Counted from the stretch's first letter, positions 31,597-40,380 are shown. The stretch is 64,000 bases of DNA from Bacteroidota bacterium (GCA_023251875.1 JAHEXY010000001.1:186001-250000), one strand, 5' to 3'. Numbers and translations: made by a program. Notes: generated by a model not told the origin, from the letters alone.

Positions 31597-32970
31597 TCAA
31601 TTAGCGCTTCTCTTCACAAACTCTCCATATCCTTTATTTACAAAGCAATGATTATTTTCAATCACGACTTTTCCTCTGTGTAAAACAGTTTTCACTTTTC
31701 CTGTTAGTTCCCAACCTTCATAGCCCGAATAATCCACATTCATGTGATGCGTTTTAGCAGAAACGATATGTTTTTCTTTTGGGTCAAAAATTACCAGATC
31801 CGCATCGGCACCCGGAGCAATACTTCCTTTTTTAGGAAACATACCAAATATTTTTGCAGCATTGGTTGATGTTACTTCAACAAATTTATTTGCGCTGATG
31901 CGGCCTTTGTTTACCCCTTCTGAAAACAATAATTCCATACGGTGTTCAATTGCAGGATGGCCATTAGGGATTTTTGAAAAATCATTTTCGCCCATTAATT
32001 TTTGTTTCCACATAAAAGGACAATGATCTGTTGCTACTAACTGAACCAAACCTTGATTAATACCTGCCCATAATGCTTCTTGGTCTTTCTTTTCTCTCAA
32101 TGGCGGACTCATTACCCATTTGGCAGATTCAAATCCTTTATCGTATAAAGAAGCGTCAATCACTAAATATTGAATGCAGGTTTCAGCATACACTTGTTGA
32201 TTGCGGAAAGTAGCTTCACGTATGCGATTGAGTGCACCCTCGCATGTCATGTGTACGATATAACCTTTTTTTGATCCCGTTTGATTGAGTAAATCCGTAA
32301 ATCGACCTGATGCTTCTGCTTCTGTGATTTCAGGTTGTGATAAGTAATGGTAAAGTGGAGAAAGTTTTCCTTCTGCTTTGTGTTTAGCCACTAAATAATC
32401 TATCATATCACCATTGGTAGCATGTGTTGTAACAAAACCTCCGTATTTTTTTACTTCGTTCATCAAGCCAACCATTTGGCGATCGTCAACCATCAAAGCT
32501 CCTTTATATGCCATAAAAGTTTTAAAAGAAGTGATGCCATCTTTCTCAATAATGTCCTTTATTTCTTTTTGAGTATGCTCATTAAAATCGGTTACAGCCA
32601 TGTGGTATGAATAATCACAAAGGGCATTGCCTTTTGAGCGACCGTTCCATTCATCCAATGCCGAACGTAAAGATTTGCCTTGTGTTTGCAACACAAAATC
32701 AATTACCATAGTTGTTCCACCAAACAGAGCAGCACGGGTTCCTGTTTCATAATTATCGCTTGAATAAGTACCCATAAAAGGCATATCCAAATGCACATGC
32801 GGGTCAATGCCTCCAGGGAAAACCATTAGGCCTTTAGCATCGATTATTTTTTCAGCTTTTGCATTTAAGTTTTTTCCAATGGCAGAAATGGTTTCACCTT
32901 CGATAAAAATATCTCCGGTAAAGTTATCGGTAGCTGAGATAATTTGAGCATTTTTGATTATGATTGACAT
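31597..32970 (-). CDS. hydA: Dihydropyrimidinase / hydantoinase
   Basis: A 457-residue cyclic amidohydrolase. The metal ligands are visible: His58-x-His60 (DPHVHLD), the carboxylated Lys156 (TFMAYKGAL), His183 (TTHATNG), His240 (YIVHMTCEGAL) and Asp315 (ATDHCPF). Tyr155 next to Lys156 is the usual catalytic residue. The enzyme hydrolyses 5,6-dihydropyrimidines in reductive pyrimidine breakdown, or related hydantoins. Length matches. No other pyrimidine-degradation gene is adjacent; an xdhB-like purine enzyme is 17 kb away. Confidence 0.95.
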   Translation of the reverse strand: MSIIIKNAQIISATDNFTGDIFIEGETISAIGKNLNAKAEKIIDAKGLMVFPGGIDPHVHLDMPFMGTYSSDNYETGTRAALFGGTTMVIDFVLQTQGKSLRSALDEWNGRSKGNALCDYSYHMAVTDFNEHTQKEIKDIIEKDGITSFKTFMAYKGALMVDDRQMVGLMNEVKKYGGFVTTHATNGDMIDYLVAKHKAEGKLSPLYHYLSQPEITEAEASGRFTDLLNQTGSKKGYIVHMTCEGALNRIREATFRNQQVYAETCIQYLVIDASLYDKGFESAKWVMSPPLREKKDQEALWAGINQGLVQLVATDHCPFMWKQKLMGENDFSKIPNGHPAIEHRMELLFSEGVNKGRISANKFVEVTSTNAAKIFGMFPKKGSIAPGADADLVIFDPKEKHIVSAKTHHMNVDYSGYEGWELTGKVKTVLHRGKVVIENNHCFVNKGYGEFVKRSAN

Positions 32971-33002
32971 CCTGTTTTTTCAATGTTTAAAGTTTGTAAG
33001 TT

Positions 33003-33010
33003 CAAAGTTA
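33003..33010 (-). promoter_or_regulatory. Candidate -7 box (TAACTTTG) for hydA, inside a GTTCAAAGTT-type repeat
   Basis: On the minus strand TAACTTTG matches the -7 consensus 33-40 bases before the hydA start. The octamer is part of a GTTAACTTTGAAC-like repeat unit, so the repeat may have supplied the promoter. Confidence 0.4.
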
Positions 33011-33043
33011 AACGATTGTATCAAATATGCCTATATTCTTATT

Positions 33044-34816
33044 CTAATTTGAAGCATGAATTACCAATTTCCGGAAATTATGTTTTTTATTTTGGATAAT
33101 ATCAACAAAGTAAATGCCTGCATTTAATGCAGAAACATCTATTTCATTTATGCCATTATTTTTTTCTATCATTAATTGAAGCATAGAATTATAAATTTTT
33201 AGAGAATAATTATTTAATGACCGATCAAACTGAATTGTTACTTTATTTTCTGTAGGATTAGGATAAAGTTTGAAAATTAACGATTCAGGATAATTAATAT
33301 TGCTGATAGGAGAATACTCCTCAATAATAATAGGATTGCTTGAAAGAGGAAGCGGTATAAGTGCAACATCAAGTGTATCCATATTGCCATAAATATCGGT
33401 AACAATTTTTGGTCCTGTTAAATACCACGGTAACGAATCCAAGCCCCATAATACTTCAGTAGGGTCTCCATCTTTCCATATCCGAATATTTCCATATTGA
33501 AAAGCAGAATCGGTTGAAAAACTTTCTGCAGAGGCAGAATCTATTTCTCGAAACTTAGATTCTAATAATTTTAAAGTATAAACGGATAATTTAAGATGCC
33601 TGTAACCAGACCCTTTCTCCAATAGAGAAGAAGAACCTATGCCACTTATTGAATCTCCTTGCTCATCGTAAAAGAACATAGAAATATTTTCAGAAAGTCC
33701 CCAAGCATAAAACTTAGCATAGTTGGCTGCTTGTTCTTCTTCGCTAACATAAGGGAGCGGAAGATAAAAACTATTTATACCACTAGTCGGGCTTCCATGA
33801 TATATACCCCACTCTGTAACCCACGTATTCCAATTTATTCCTAAAGAATCTCTTTTTCTATCAATCATACGAGTTTGAATTCCCATATCATTATCAAAAT
33901 CAAACGGTTCAGTTCTTGGTTCATTCACATGAATGTTTGCTATGTCAATATAATTTTGACCATAAGTAAAAACTGAATCCCAATACATAGAATCCGTTTC
34001 ATGATCCCACCCCCCATTAAGAATACTACATTCACTACAAGCTGATTTAATTGCAGTAGCTGTTATTCTAATATCTCTTAAATAATCTATAGCTGTATAA
34101 TTTGTACAGCCCTGATACCAGGGTTCATTTGCAAATTCCCAAACCCTTATTGGATTTATTAATCCAGGCATATCACTTATTCCATCGCCATCATATCGTT
34201 CAACAGTTTTTCTGATAAAGTTGATATACGTTACAGTATCTTCATTACAAATAGGCCCCGTTTTTCCGTTATTTACCCAATACATTGCAGACCCAGTAAA
34301 AAGTGGACACATTGTGTTAGAATCATTACATTCCATTGCAAAATCATTTTTCACATCTATTGTTCCTAACACATGTATATTATTTAAGTCGGCATATTTC
34401 ATAATCGTATCGTATAGCTGAAAAAAATATTTTCCGGAATCAGGCTCTATCATTCCCCAGCTAAAGCTTTCAGGAGAACGCATAATATAGCCCCCTAATT
34501 GACGGGCTATTACAAAATAGTTTTTCATATTGATTGAAGCCACTTTTAATGCATTTGAGAATAATAAAGAATCAGAATATAAATACAAAACACTAGTGGT
34601 ATCAACTATATTAATGGCAGTATTCCCTAGTCCAAGTGGACCCATAGCTCCTTGAAACAAACCAATTCTACCCGTATCTTGTGATAGCTTTAGATCTTTC
34701 AACCATTGTGCGGCCTTTGCAGCAGTTACAGTTTCACTAAAAGTGGTATCGACTTGAGCAAATGTATTTTTTGTAAATACAGAAATAATAATTAATAGAT
34801 AAATTTTTCTCATCAT
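33044..34816 (-). CDS. Secreted glycoside-hydrolase-like (clan A) protein with T9SS type A sorting domain
   Basis: A 590-residue exported protein with a signal peptide (1-20, ending TFAQ) and a (beta/alpha)8-like domain (about 30-440). VWEFANEPW places a catalytic acid/base candidate at Glu231, and WVTEWGIYH places a nucleophile candidate at Glu335, in the order and spacing of clan-A glycoside hydrolases such as GH39 or GH5. The C-terminal about 80 residues (LYPNPTENKVTIQF ... AGIYFVDII) are a T9SS type A sorting domain. Substrate is unknown. The exact GH family could not be fixed by eye. Confidence 0.8.
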   Translation of the reverse strand: MMRKIYLLIIISVFTKNTFAQVDTTFSETVTAAKAAQWLKDLKLSQDTGRIGLFQGAMGPLGLGNTAINIVDTTSVLYLYSDSLLFSNALKVASINMKNYFVIARQLGGYIMRSPESFSWGMIEPDSGKYFFQLYDTIMKYADLNNIHVLGTIDVKNDFAMECNDSNTMCPLFTGSAMYWVNNGKTGPICNEDTVTYINFIRKTVERYDGDGISDMPGLINPIRVWEFANEPWYQGCTNYTAIDYLRDIRITATAIKSACSECSILNGGWDHETDSMYWDSVFTYGQNYIDIANIHVNEPRTEPFDFDNDMGIQTRMIDRKRDSLGINWNTWVTEWGIYHGSPTSGINSFYLPLPYVSEEEQAANYAKFYAWGLSENISMFFYDEQGDSISGIGSSSLLEKGSGYRHLKLSVYTLKLLESKFREIDSASAESFSTDSAFQYGNIRIWKDGDPTEVLWGLDSLPWYLTGPKIVTDIYGNMDTLDVALIPLPLSSNPIIIEEYSPISNINYPESLIFKLYPNPTENKVTIQFDRSLNNYSLKIYNSMLQLMIEKNNGINEIDVSALNAGIYFVDIIQNKKHNFRKLVIHASN

Positions 34817-34931
34817 TTTTAGAATTAGACCCTCAATTATTTTATAGTAGTTTGGGTAAATATAGATAAAATTGATATATAATAAAATACTGAAAAGTAT
34901 GTATATTGCAGCTCGATTTTAACTCATAAAT

Positions 34932-36569
34932 ATGACTGAAACCAAAGAAAAGAAAAGCGAGCTTGAATTCAATAAAAATGAAGATGCCAATAAACAATTG
35001 CTCACTAAACTCAAGCAAAAACGTGAAGCCGTTTATTTAGGTGGAGGAAAAGATAAAATAGCAAAGCATCACGAAAAAGGAAAAATGACTGCACGTGAAC
35101 GTGTAGCATATTTAATAGATAAAAATTCTCATTTTTTAGAAATTGGAACTTTTGCCGGTGATGAAATGTATGCCGAACATGGAGGTTGTCCTTCTGGGGG
35201 AGTGGTTACAGGCTTAGGGTATATTAAAGATAGATTATGTGTGATTGTTGCCAATGATGCAACAGTAAAAGCCGGAGCTTGGTTTCCCATAACAGGTAAA
35301 AAGAATTTACGTGCCCAGGAAATTGCAATGGAAAATCGCTTGCCTATTATTTATTTGGTTGATAGCGCAGGAGTATATTTACCCATGCAAGATGAAATTT
35401 TTCCGGATAAAGAACATTTCGGAAGAATTTTCAGAAACAATGCGATTATGTCTTCTTCGGGAATAATACAAATTTCTGCCATTATGGGAAGCTGTGTTGC
35501 CGGTGGAGCATATTTACCCATTATGAGTGATGAAGCCATGATTGTAGAAGGAACAGGCTCTATTTTTCTTGCAGGTTCTTATTTAGTTAAAGCTGCCATT
35601 GGAGAAAATATCGACAATGAAACCTTAGGTGGCGCCACTACACAATGTGAAATTTCGGGTGTTACAGACTACAAATGCAAAAACGATAAAGACTGCTTAG
35701 ATCGCATAAAAAATATTATTGATAAAATTGGCGAAAATCCTAAAGCAGGTTTTTCAAGAGCAAAAACGCAAGATCCAAAATTTGACGAAAGTGAGTTGTA
35801 TGGCATTATTCCAAAAATGCGTACCGACCAATACGACATGTACGAAGTAATAAAACGTTTGGTTGATAATTCAGAATTAGAAGAATACAAAGAAGGTTTT
35901 GGAAAGAGTATTATTTGCGGATTGGCTCGTATTGATGGTTGGGCAGTGGGCATTGTTGCCAACCAACGCAAAGTGGTAAAAAGCAAAAAAGGCGAAATGC
36001 AATTTGGTGGTGTTATTTATTCTGACTCGGCAGATAAAGCTTCACGCTTTATTATGAACTGCAATCAGAAAAAAATTCCATTGGTATTTTTGCAAGATGT
36101 AACCGGATTTATGGTAGGTTCAAAATCGGAACATGGTGGCATTATAAAAGATGGTGCCAAAATGGTGAATGCCGTTTCCAATTCTGTTGTTCCTAAGTTT
36201 ACTATTTTTATTGGTAATTCATACGGAGCCGGTAATTATGCCATGTGTGGAAAAGCGTATGACCCTAGATTAATATTTTCATGGCCAAGTGCTGAGCTTG
36301 CTGTTATGGGCGGCACACAAGCTGCGAAAGTAATTATGCAAACACAAGTAGGAAACAAAAAATTAAGTGCAGAAGAAGAAAAAGCCATGTATGATTCCAT
36401 AAAAGAAAGATACGATAGACAAACATCGCCTTATTATGCAGCAGCTCGTTTATGGATTGATGATATTATTGATCCATTAGAAACGCGTAAAGCCATTTCG
36501 ATGGGAATTGAAGCGGCTAATCATGCACCAATTGAAAAACAATTTAGTGTGGGGATTTTGCAAACTTGA
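34932..36569 (+). CDS. Acyl-CoA carboxylase carboxyltransferase (beta) subunit
   Basis: A 545-residue carboxyltransferase. It has two crotonase-fold halves: KMTARERVAYLIDKNSHFLEI at the start, DSAGVYLPMQDEIFPDKEHFGRIF (oxyanion region of the first half) and FLQDVTGFMVGSKSEHGGIIKDGA in the second. The QDEIFPDKEHFGRIF pattern favours methylcrotonyl-CoA or geranyl-CoA carboxylase over propionyl-CoA carboxylase. The alpha subunit is probably the biotin carboxylase at 15003. An AtuA-C protein follows three genes on, which fits branched-chain or terpenoid acyl-CoA breakdown. The start ATG follows a TATATTGC box. Substrate is inferred from motifs. Confidence 0.94.
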   Translation: MTETKEKKSELEFNKNEDANKQLLTKLKQKREAVYLGGGKDKIAKHHEKGKMTARERVAYLIDKNSHFLEIGTFAGDEMYAEHGGCPSGGVVTGLGYIKDRLCVIVANDATVKAGAWFPITGKKNLRAQEIAMENRLPIIYLVDSAGVYLPMQDEIFPDKEHFGRIFRNNAIMSSSGIIQISAIMGSCVAGGAYLPIMSDEAMIVEGTGSIFLAGSYLVKAAIGENIDNETLGGATTQCEISGVTDYKCKNDKDCLDRIKNIIDKIGENPKAGFSRAKTQDPKFDESELYGIIPKMRTDQYDMYEVIKRLVDNSELEEYKEGFGKSIICGLARIDGWAVGIVANQRKVVKSKKGEMQFGGVIYSDSADKASRFIMNCNQKKIPLVFLQDVTGFMVGSKSEHGGIIKDGAKMVNAVSNSVVPKFTIFIGNSYGAGNYAMCGKAYDPRLIFSWPSAELAVMGGTQAAKVIMQTQVGNKKLSAEEEKAMYDSIKERYDRQTSPYYAAARLWIDDIIDPLETRKAISMGIEAANHAPIEKQFSVGILQT

Positions 36570-36600
36570 AATGATTGTAAAATTGGAAGATTAAAAATTG

Positions 36601-36652
36601 AAAAATTGTGGGATATGGTGGCTGAGGTTCTCGAAGCCACTGTACAATTTTT
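36601..36652. repeat. GTGGCTGAGGTTCTCGAAGCCAC palindromic repeat within AAAAATTGT inverted arms
   Basis: The palindrome lies at 36618-36640 (stem GTGGCT/AGCCAC) and is the second copy of the unit at 23285-23307 with one change in the loop. It is enclosed by AAAAATTGT (36601-36609) and ACAATTTTT (36644-36652), which pair perfectly. No direct repeat was found. It lies between the carboxyltransferase gene and the small membrane protein gene. Confidence 0.75.
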
Positions 36653-36666
36653 GAATACGAAAGATT

Positions 36667-36816
36667 ATGAAAGAAGATTTACCCGAGTTATTATCAGATC
36701 TATTATTCTATTCCAAAGATGAAGATCCTAATAAATGGAAAAGAAACTTCTTTATCGGATTGATTGTAACAATATTGATTGCACTAATATTTATTTTAAT
36801 TAATCATTATAAATAG
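36667..36816 (+). CDS. Small single-pass membrane protein (49 residues)
   Basis: A short gene easily missed by length cut-offs: ATG at 36667 and TAG at 36814-36816. The protein has an acidic N-terminus (MKEDLPELLSDLLFYSKDED), a PNKWKRN turn and one hydrophobic segment (about 28-45, FFIGLIVTILIALIFILI) with a short NHYK tail. The stop is two bases before the ATG of the AtuA-C gene, so both are almost certainly one operon. The KWKR ahead of the segment fits a cytoplasmic N-terminus. No family is known to me; a role as membrane tether or partner of the carboxylase complex is speculative. Confidence 0.75.
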   Translation: MKEDLPELLSDLLFYSKDEDPNKWKRNFFIGLIVTILIALIFILINHYK

Positions 36817-36818
36817 AA

Positions 36819-37130
36819 ATGAAAAAACAACTTCTCGAAATAGCCTTCACTCGCTCCGGAGATAAAAATGATGTTTGTAATATTGGTGTACTTGCTAAAA
36901 AGCCGGAACATTATGAATTACTCAAGCAACAACTAACTCCTGAAAAAGTAAAAGAACATTTTAAAGGATTAATAAAAGGAGAAGTTATTCGCCATGAATG
37001 GCCTGCTATTGAAGGGTTAAATTTTGTTTGCCAGCAAGCACTTGATGGCGGAGGATCACGCTCCTTACGAATGGATACGCTTGGTAAAAATTTTGCCAGC
37101 CACATGTTGAGAATGGAAGTAGATATTTAG
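36819..37130 (+). CDS. AtuA C-terminal-domain (ferredoxin-fold) protein
   Basis: A 103-residue protein matching the C-terminal domain of AtuA, an acyclic terpene utilisation protein: AFTRSGDKNDVCNIGVLAKKPEHYELLKQQLT, then NFVCQQALDGGGSRSLRMDTLGKNFASHML. RSGDK.D..N.GV and GGGSRSLR.D are its hallmarks. AtuA normally carries this after an about 450-residue DUF1446 domain; here the domain is a separate gene and the DUF1446 part is not in the window. The gene lies in a tight unit with the carboxyltransferase gene. Its biochemical function is unknown. Confidence 0.9.
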   Translation: MKKQLLEIAFTRSGDKNDVCNIGVLAKKPEHYELLKQQLTPEKVKEHFKGLIKGEVIRHEWPAIEGLNFVCQQALDGGGSRSLRMDTLGKNFASHMLRMEVDI

Positions 37131-37167
37131 TTATTGGTTATTAGTTGTTCGTTATTTGTTATTAGAA

Positions 37168-38157
37168 ATGCATGTTTTTCGTACAGAAATTATAGTTCCT
37201 CTTTTCGAAAAGAAAATTAATTACAGTTCTTCTATTCTATTAATAGGTTCATGTTTTTCAGAAAACATTCAGCAAAAATTTTCTTATTATAAATTCAGTT
37301 CACTTAGCAACCCCTTCGGCATTATTTACAATCCCATTTCTATTGCAAAATCAATTGAAAGAATTGTTGAAAATAAATTTTATACCGAAGATGAATTATT
37401 ATTGGTAAATGAAAACTGGATAAGCTTAGACCATCATGGTTTATTTTCTGGAACTGATAAAAATATTGTCTTACAAAACATCAACCAATCTATTGAAAAC
37501 TGGCATCAAGCAATAAAAAAAGCTTCTCATATTTTTATCACTTTAGGAAGTGCTTGGGTATATAAACACAAAGCAAAAGATAGTATAGTTGGTAATTGCC
37601 ATAAACTACCATCTACTGCTTTTGAAAAACAGTTATTATCTACACATGATATTATAAATGCTTTACAAAACGCAATCTTATACCTCAAAAAAATCAACCA
37701 TCAAATTCAAGTAATTTTCACCATTAGCCCTGTACGCCATTTGCGTGATGGTTTTACAGAAAATCAAACAAGTAAAAGCATATTGTTTGTAGCCTTGCAT
37801 GAATTAATGCAAAAAGAAAAATCCGCTTCTTATTTCCCTGCTTATGAAATTTTAATGGACGATTTACGCGATTACCGTTTTTATGCCGATGACATGGTTC
37901 ATCCCAATAACCAAGCAATAGCATACATTTGGGAAAAATTAAAGAATACTTTTATTCAAGAAGATTGTTTTTATTTAATGGATGAAATAGAAAAAATAAA
38001 AAAAGCCATTGCGCACAAGCCCTTTAATACATCTTCAGATCAGCACCAAGCTTTTTTAAAAAACCAATTATTTAATATTCAAAAAATAGAAAATAATTTT
38101 TCTCGAGATTTTTTTAAGAAAGAAAAAGAACTACTTCAGATCCAATTAAATTCATGA
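37168..38157 (+). CDS. GSCFA domain protein
   Basis: A 329-residue protein starting MHVFRTEIIVPLF; a TTG twelve bases upstream is rejected because this ATG fits the family start. LLIGSCFSENI (about 24-34) gives the family its name (PF08885), with NPFGIIYNPISI and TLGSAWVYKH as further conserved blocks, TISPVRHLRDGF and DMVHPNNQAIAYIWEKL towards the end. GSCFA proteins are related to SGNH/GDSL hydrolases: Ser in GSCF, Asn in NPFG and Asp/His in DDMVHP are the likely catalytic set. The substrate is unknown. Confidence 0.93.
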   Translation: MHVFRTEIIVPLFEKKINYSSSILLIGSCFSENIQQKFSYYKFSSLSNPFGIIYNPISIAKSIERIVENKFYTEDELLLVNENWISLDHHGLFSGTDKNIVLQNINQSIENWHQAIKKASHIFITLGSAWVYKHKAKDSIVGNCHKLPSTAFEKQLLSTHDIINALQNAILYLKKINHQIQVIFTISPVRHLRDGFTENQTSKSILFVALHELMQKEKSASYFPAYEILMDDLRDYRFYADDMVHPNNQAIAYIWEKLKNTFIQEDCFYLMDEIEKIKKAIAHKPFNTSSDQHQAFLKNQLFNIQKIENNFSRDFFKKEKELLQIQLNS

Positions 38158-38172
38158 ACATCATCAGGCTTA

Positions 38173-38312
38173 AACCGCTACGCGGTATGAATGTATTTGA
38201 TAAAGACTTTCTACAATACTTTAACGCCTATGGCGTATTTTTAAATGATTGACCGTAGGTCATATATTATTGTAGGGGAAATAAATAATCTATATTAATA
38301 CCTCGTAGAGGT
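38173..38312. repeat. REP cluster with four different palindromes
   Basis: ACCGCTACGCGGT (38173-38185), ACGCCTATGGCGT (38224-38236), TGACCGTAGGTCA (38250-38262) and ACCTCGTAGAGGT (38300-38312). TTCTACAA (38208-38215) lies eight bases before the second, and TTGTAG (38270-38275) lies seven bases after the third. It is a full bipartite element like that at 10.2 kb but with different inner stems and no transposase gene, consistent with mobilisation in trans. Confidence 0.92.
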
Positions 38313-38330
38313 TTAAGCAATCCATGAATC

Positions 38331-39758
38331 TTATTTAAGTTCATACAGGTCTAACTCCTTTGTATCAAGAGCCATTTTCTGATACTTCTCAATATCTTTA
38401 ACACTACAGGTTTTTGAAAGCACTATATATTTTCTATTGGTATTTCGCTTATCAAGACTAATATTATAATACCTTCCAAAATAAGCCTGAACACCCCAGT
38501 TTTGATAGAGCTCAGGGCACTCTCCTACTATTTGATCTGCACCTACAATACTGCCAATTATTTTTATGTCTTTAATCTTCTCAACTTCTCTTCCTATTTT
38601 TCCGTACTTTAAAATTGAAAATCCTATTGTGATAGCAAAAAAGCCAACACTACTTAATCTAATCACCTTATAATATTTTGCTTCAATATTTATTTTATCC
38701 ATCCATTCTTTAATAACAGGTAAGAGAATAAGTGAAAAAGCTAAAGCGTAATAGGGCATGGATGGTATCAAATAAAATCCCATTTGCTTATTGCTAACCA
38801 TAATGGGAAATGAAGAGGCAATAGCTAAGAATAAAAAGAAAAATAGCCATTGTCTATTTATCTTGTTTAAAACACGAATTGATTTATTTTTTATTTTATA
38901 AATCCCCATCACAATCAAACTAATGATCATTATCGGCAATAATTCTTTTCCTAATTTCTGAAGAATAAAAAAACGACTTTCTTCTTTTAAACTGCCACTC
39001 AAACTTGAAAATAATTGCAAATGAATATATTTTTGAATAAATATTTTTGACTCTTCAACATTCATTAAAGTAAATGAGATTATAGCAAGTAGCAAGAGTA
39101 TAATAAAGAAACTCATTGCTACTTTTGCCAACTCCGCATTTTTAATTGAAATCCAATAAACAAATGGAATTGCAATAGGAAATAAACCAAGTGGACCTTT
39201 AGTTATGAGTGCTAAAAAAATAAAGATTGCGGCAAGTATTGAATAAAATAAAAGTGACTTTTTTAATACAAACAATTGAAGCAATGAGACACTTGATAAT
39301 AAGCAAAAAAAACATTGCGTATTATCAAGCATATTATTTGCATATGACCATGAAACAACAGGAATAGCAGCCCATAATAAAACCGGTAACCAAAATAGTT
39401 TTAGCTCTGGCTGTGAATCTTTATGAACAACCTTCCATATTTTAATAATGAGAAACATACTTATTATACCCATTAAAAAAGAATACATTCTTTCTACAAA
39501 CAAATGATCGCCAAAACATTTAAACAATAGCGCTTCCATAGCCATTGCCATGGGTGGATGGCCATAAAATATTTTATCATTAATAACTGTATAACAAGGA
39601 GCCCAAAAAGAGCCCAATCCCTTTGCCATATTTCTTGCAATAGTAGCATATAAGGTACCATCCAAAAACATGCCCTCTTGCATAAGGGGAGGCAAAACTA
39701 AAATCAGAAATAGAGAAATAGAAAATAGTAGAAAGGGAAAATTTTTGTCTTTAAACAT
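38331..39758 (-). CDS. Glycosyltransferase family 39-like membrane protein
   Basis: A 475-residue integral membrane protein (start ATG at 39758; the longer frame begins with TTG). The N-terminal extracytoplasmic loop has FLDGTLYATIARNMAKGLGSFWAP, the acidic D-containing motif of ArnT/PMT-type enzymes, which transfer a sugar from a polyprenyl phosphate donor. About ten to twelve hydrophobic segments follow and the protein ends in a soluble domain. It probably modifies lipid A, another lipid or a surface glycan. A GtrA-like protein, which flips or binds such lipid-linked sugars, is encoded 160 bases upstream on the same strand. Confidence 0.85.
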   Translation of the reverse strand: MFKDKNFPFLLFSISLFLILVLPPLMQEGMFLDGTLYATIARNMAKGLGSFWAPCYTVINDKIFYGHPPMAMAMEALLFKCFGDHLFVERMYSFLMGIISMFLIIKIWKVVHKDSQPELKLFWLPVLLWAAIPVVSWSYANNMLDNTQCFFCLLSSVSLLQLFVLKKSLLFYSILAAIFIFLALITKGPLGLFPIAIPFVYWISIKNAELAKVAMSFFIILLLLAIISFTLMNVEESKIFIQKYIHLQLFSSLSGSLKEESRFFILQKLGKELLPIMIISLIVMGIYKIKNKSIRVLNKINRQWLFFFLFLAIASSFPIMVSNKQMGFYLIPSMPYYALAFSLILLPVIKEWMDKINIEAKYYKVIRLSSVGFFAITIGFSILKYGKIGREVEKIKDIKIIGSIVGADQIVGECPELYQNWGVQAYFGRYYNISLDKRNTNRKYIVLSKTCSVKDIEKYQKMALDTKELDLYELK

Positions 39759-39784
39759 AAGTGCTATACAATAAGAAAACAATC

Positions 39785-39862
39785 AGATTGCTTCGCATAG
39801 CTCGCAATGTGATGACGCTATTTACTACCGTCATTGCGAACGAGGCACGAGTGAAGCAATCT
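39785..39862. repeat. AGATTGCTTCGC...GTGAAGCAATCT inverted repeat
   Basis: The ends AGATTGCTTC and GAAGCAATCT are complementary, with inner blocks CTCGCAATG and CATTGCGAAC also paired. The unit is the well-known 'GATTGCTTCG...CGTCATTGCGA' type of dispersed palindrome. It lies between the GT39-like and GtrA genes; a degenerate half copy (AGATTGCTTCAATCGTTCGCAATGG) is at about 53600. Confidence 0.85.
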
Positions 39863-39917
39863 AATTTTAACGTCATTTTATACTAATAAAAAACCACTTT
39901 CCCGAATGACAATTAAT

Positions 39918-40346
39918 TTAATTATTATGAAAAGTAAAATATTTATTGGCTCCAAAATTCCAAAATGCAACTAAAAAAGAAGCCATAAATTTAGCCCAAT
40001 AAAAATTTATTCCTTTTATATGAACATTAAATTTTCCTATTGAAAATTGAATATTAAATGGTCGGTTTACAATATATATGATAAGCGTATTTAGACCAAG
40101 ACCTACAAGCGACACCAATAAAAACTGAGAATATTGCACACCATAATTAGTACTATGATCATGAAATGTCCAGAGTTTATTGATGAAAAAATTATTTGTT
40201 GAACCAAGAACAAATCCCAATGAATTGGCAAAAAATTTATTGGCTTTAATTTTTTCTTTAAAAACATAGGTAACTGAAAAATCAATAAATAATCCACTAA
40301 AACCAACTAAACAAAACTTAATAAATCTAAGAGGCAGATGATGCAT
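39918..40346 (-). CDS. GtrA-family membrane protein
   Basis: A 142-residue protein with four hydrophobic segments in the GtrA layout: RFIKFCLVGFSGLFIDFSVTYVF, ANSLGFVLGSTNNFFINKLWTF, QFLLVSLVGLGLNTLIIYIV and WAKFMASFLVAFWNFGANKYFTF. NNFFxNKLWTF is the family signature. GtrA proteins help move or bind polyprenyl-linked sugars for glycosyltransferases. The GT39-like gene follows on the same strand, which suggests that both serve one glycosylation pathway. Confidence 0.93.
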   Translation of the reverse strand: MHHLPLRFIKFCLVGFSGLFIDFSVTYVFKEKIKANKFFANSLGFVLGSTNNFFINKLWTFHDHSTNYGVQYSQFLLVSLVGLGLNTLIIYIVNRPFNIQFSIGKFNVHIKGINFYWAKFMASFLVAFWNFGANKYFTFHNN

Positions 40347-40380
40347 AAATTATTTTTTGGGATACAAAAACGGAATGGAT

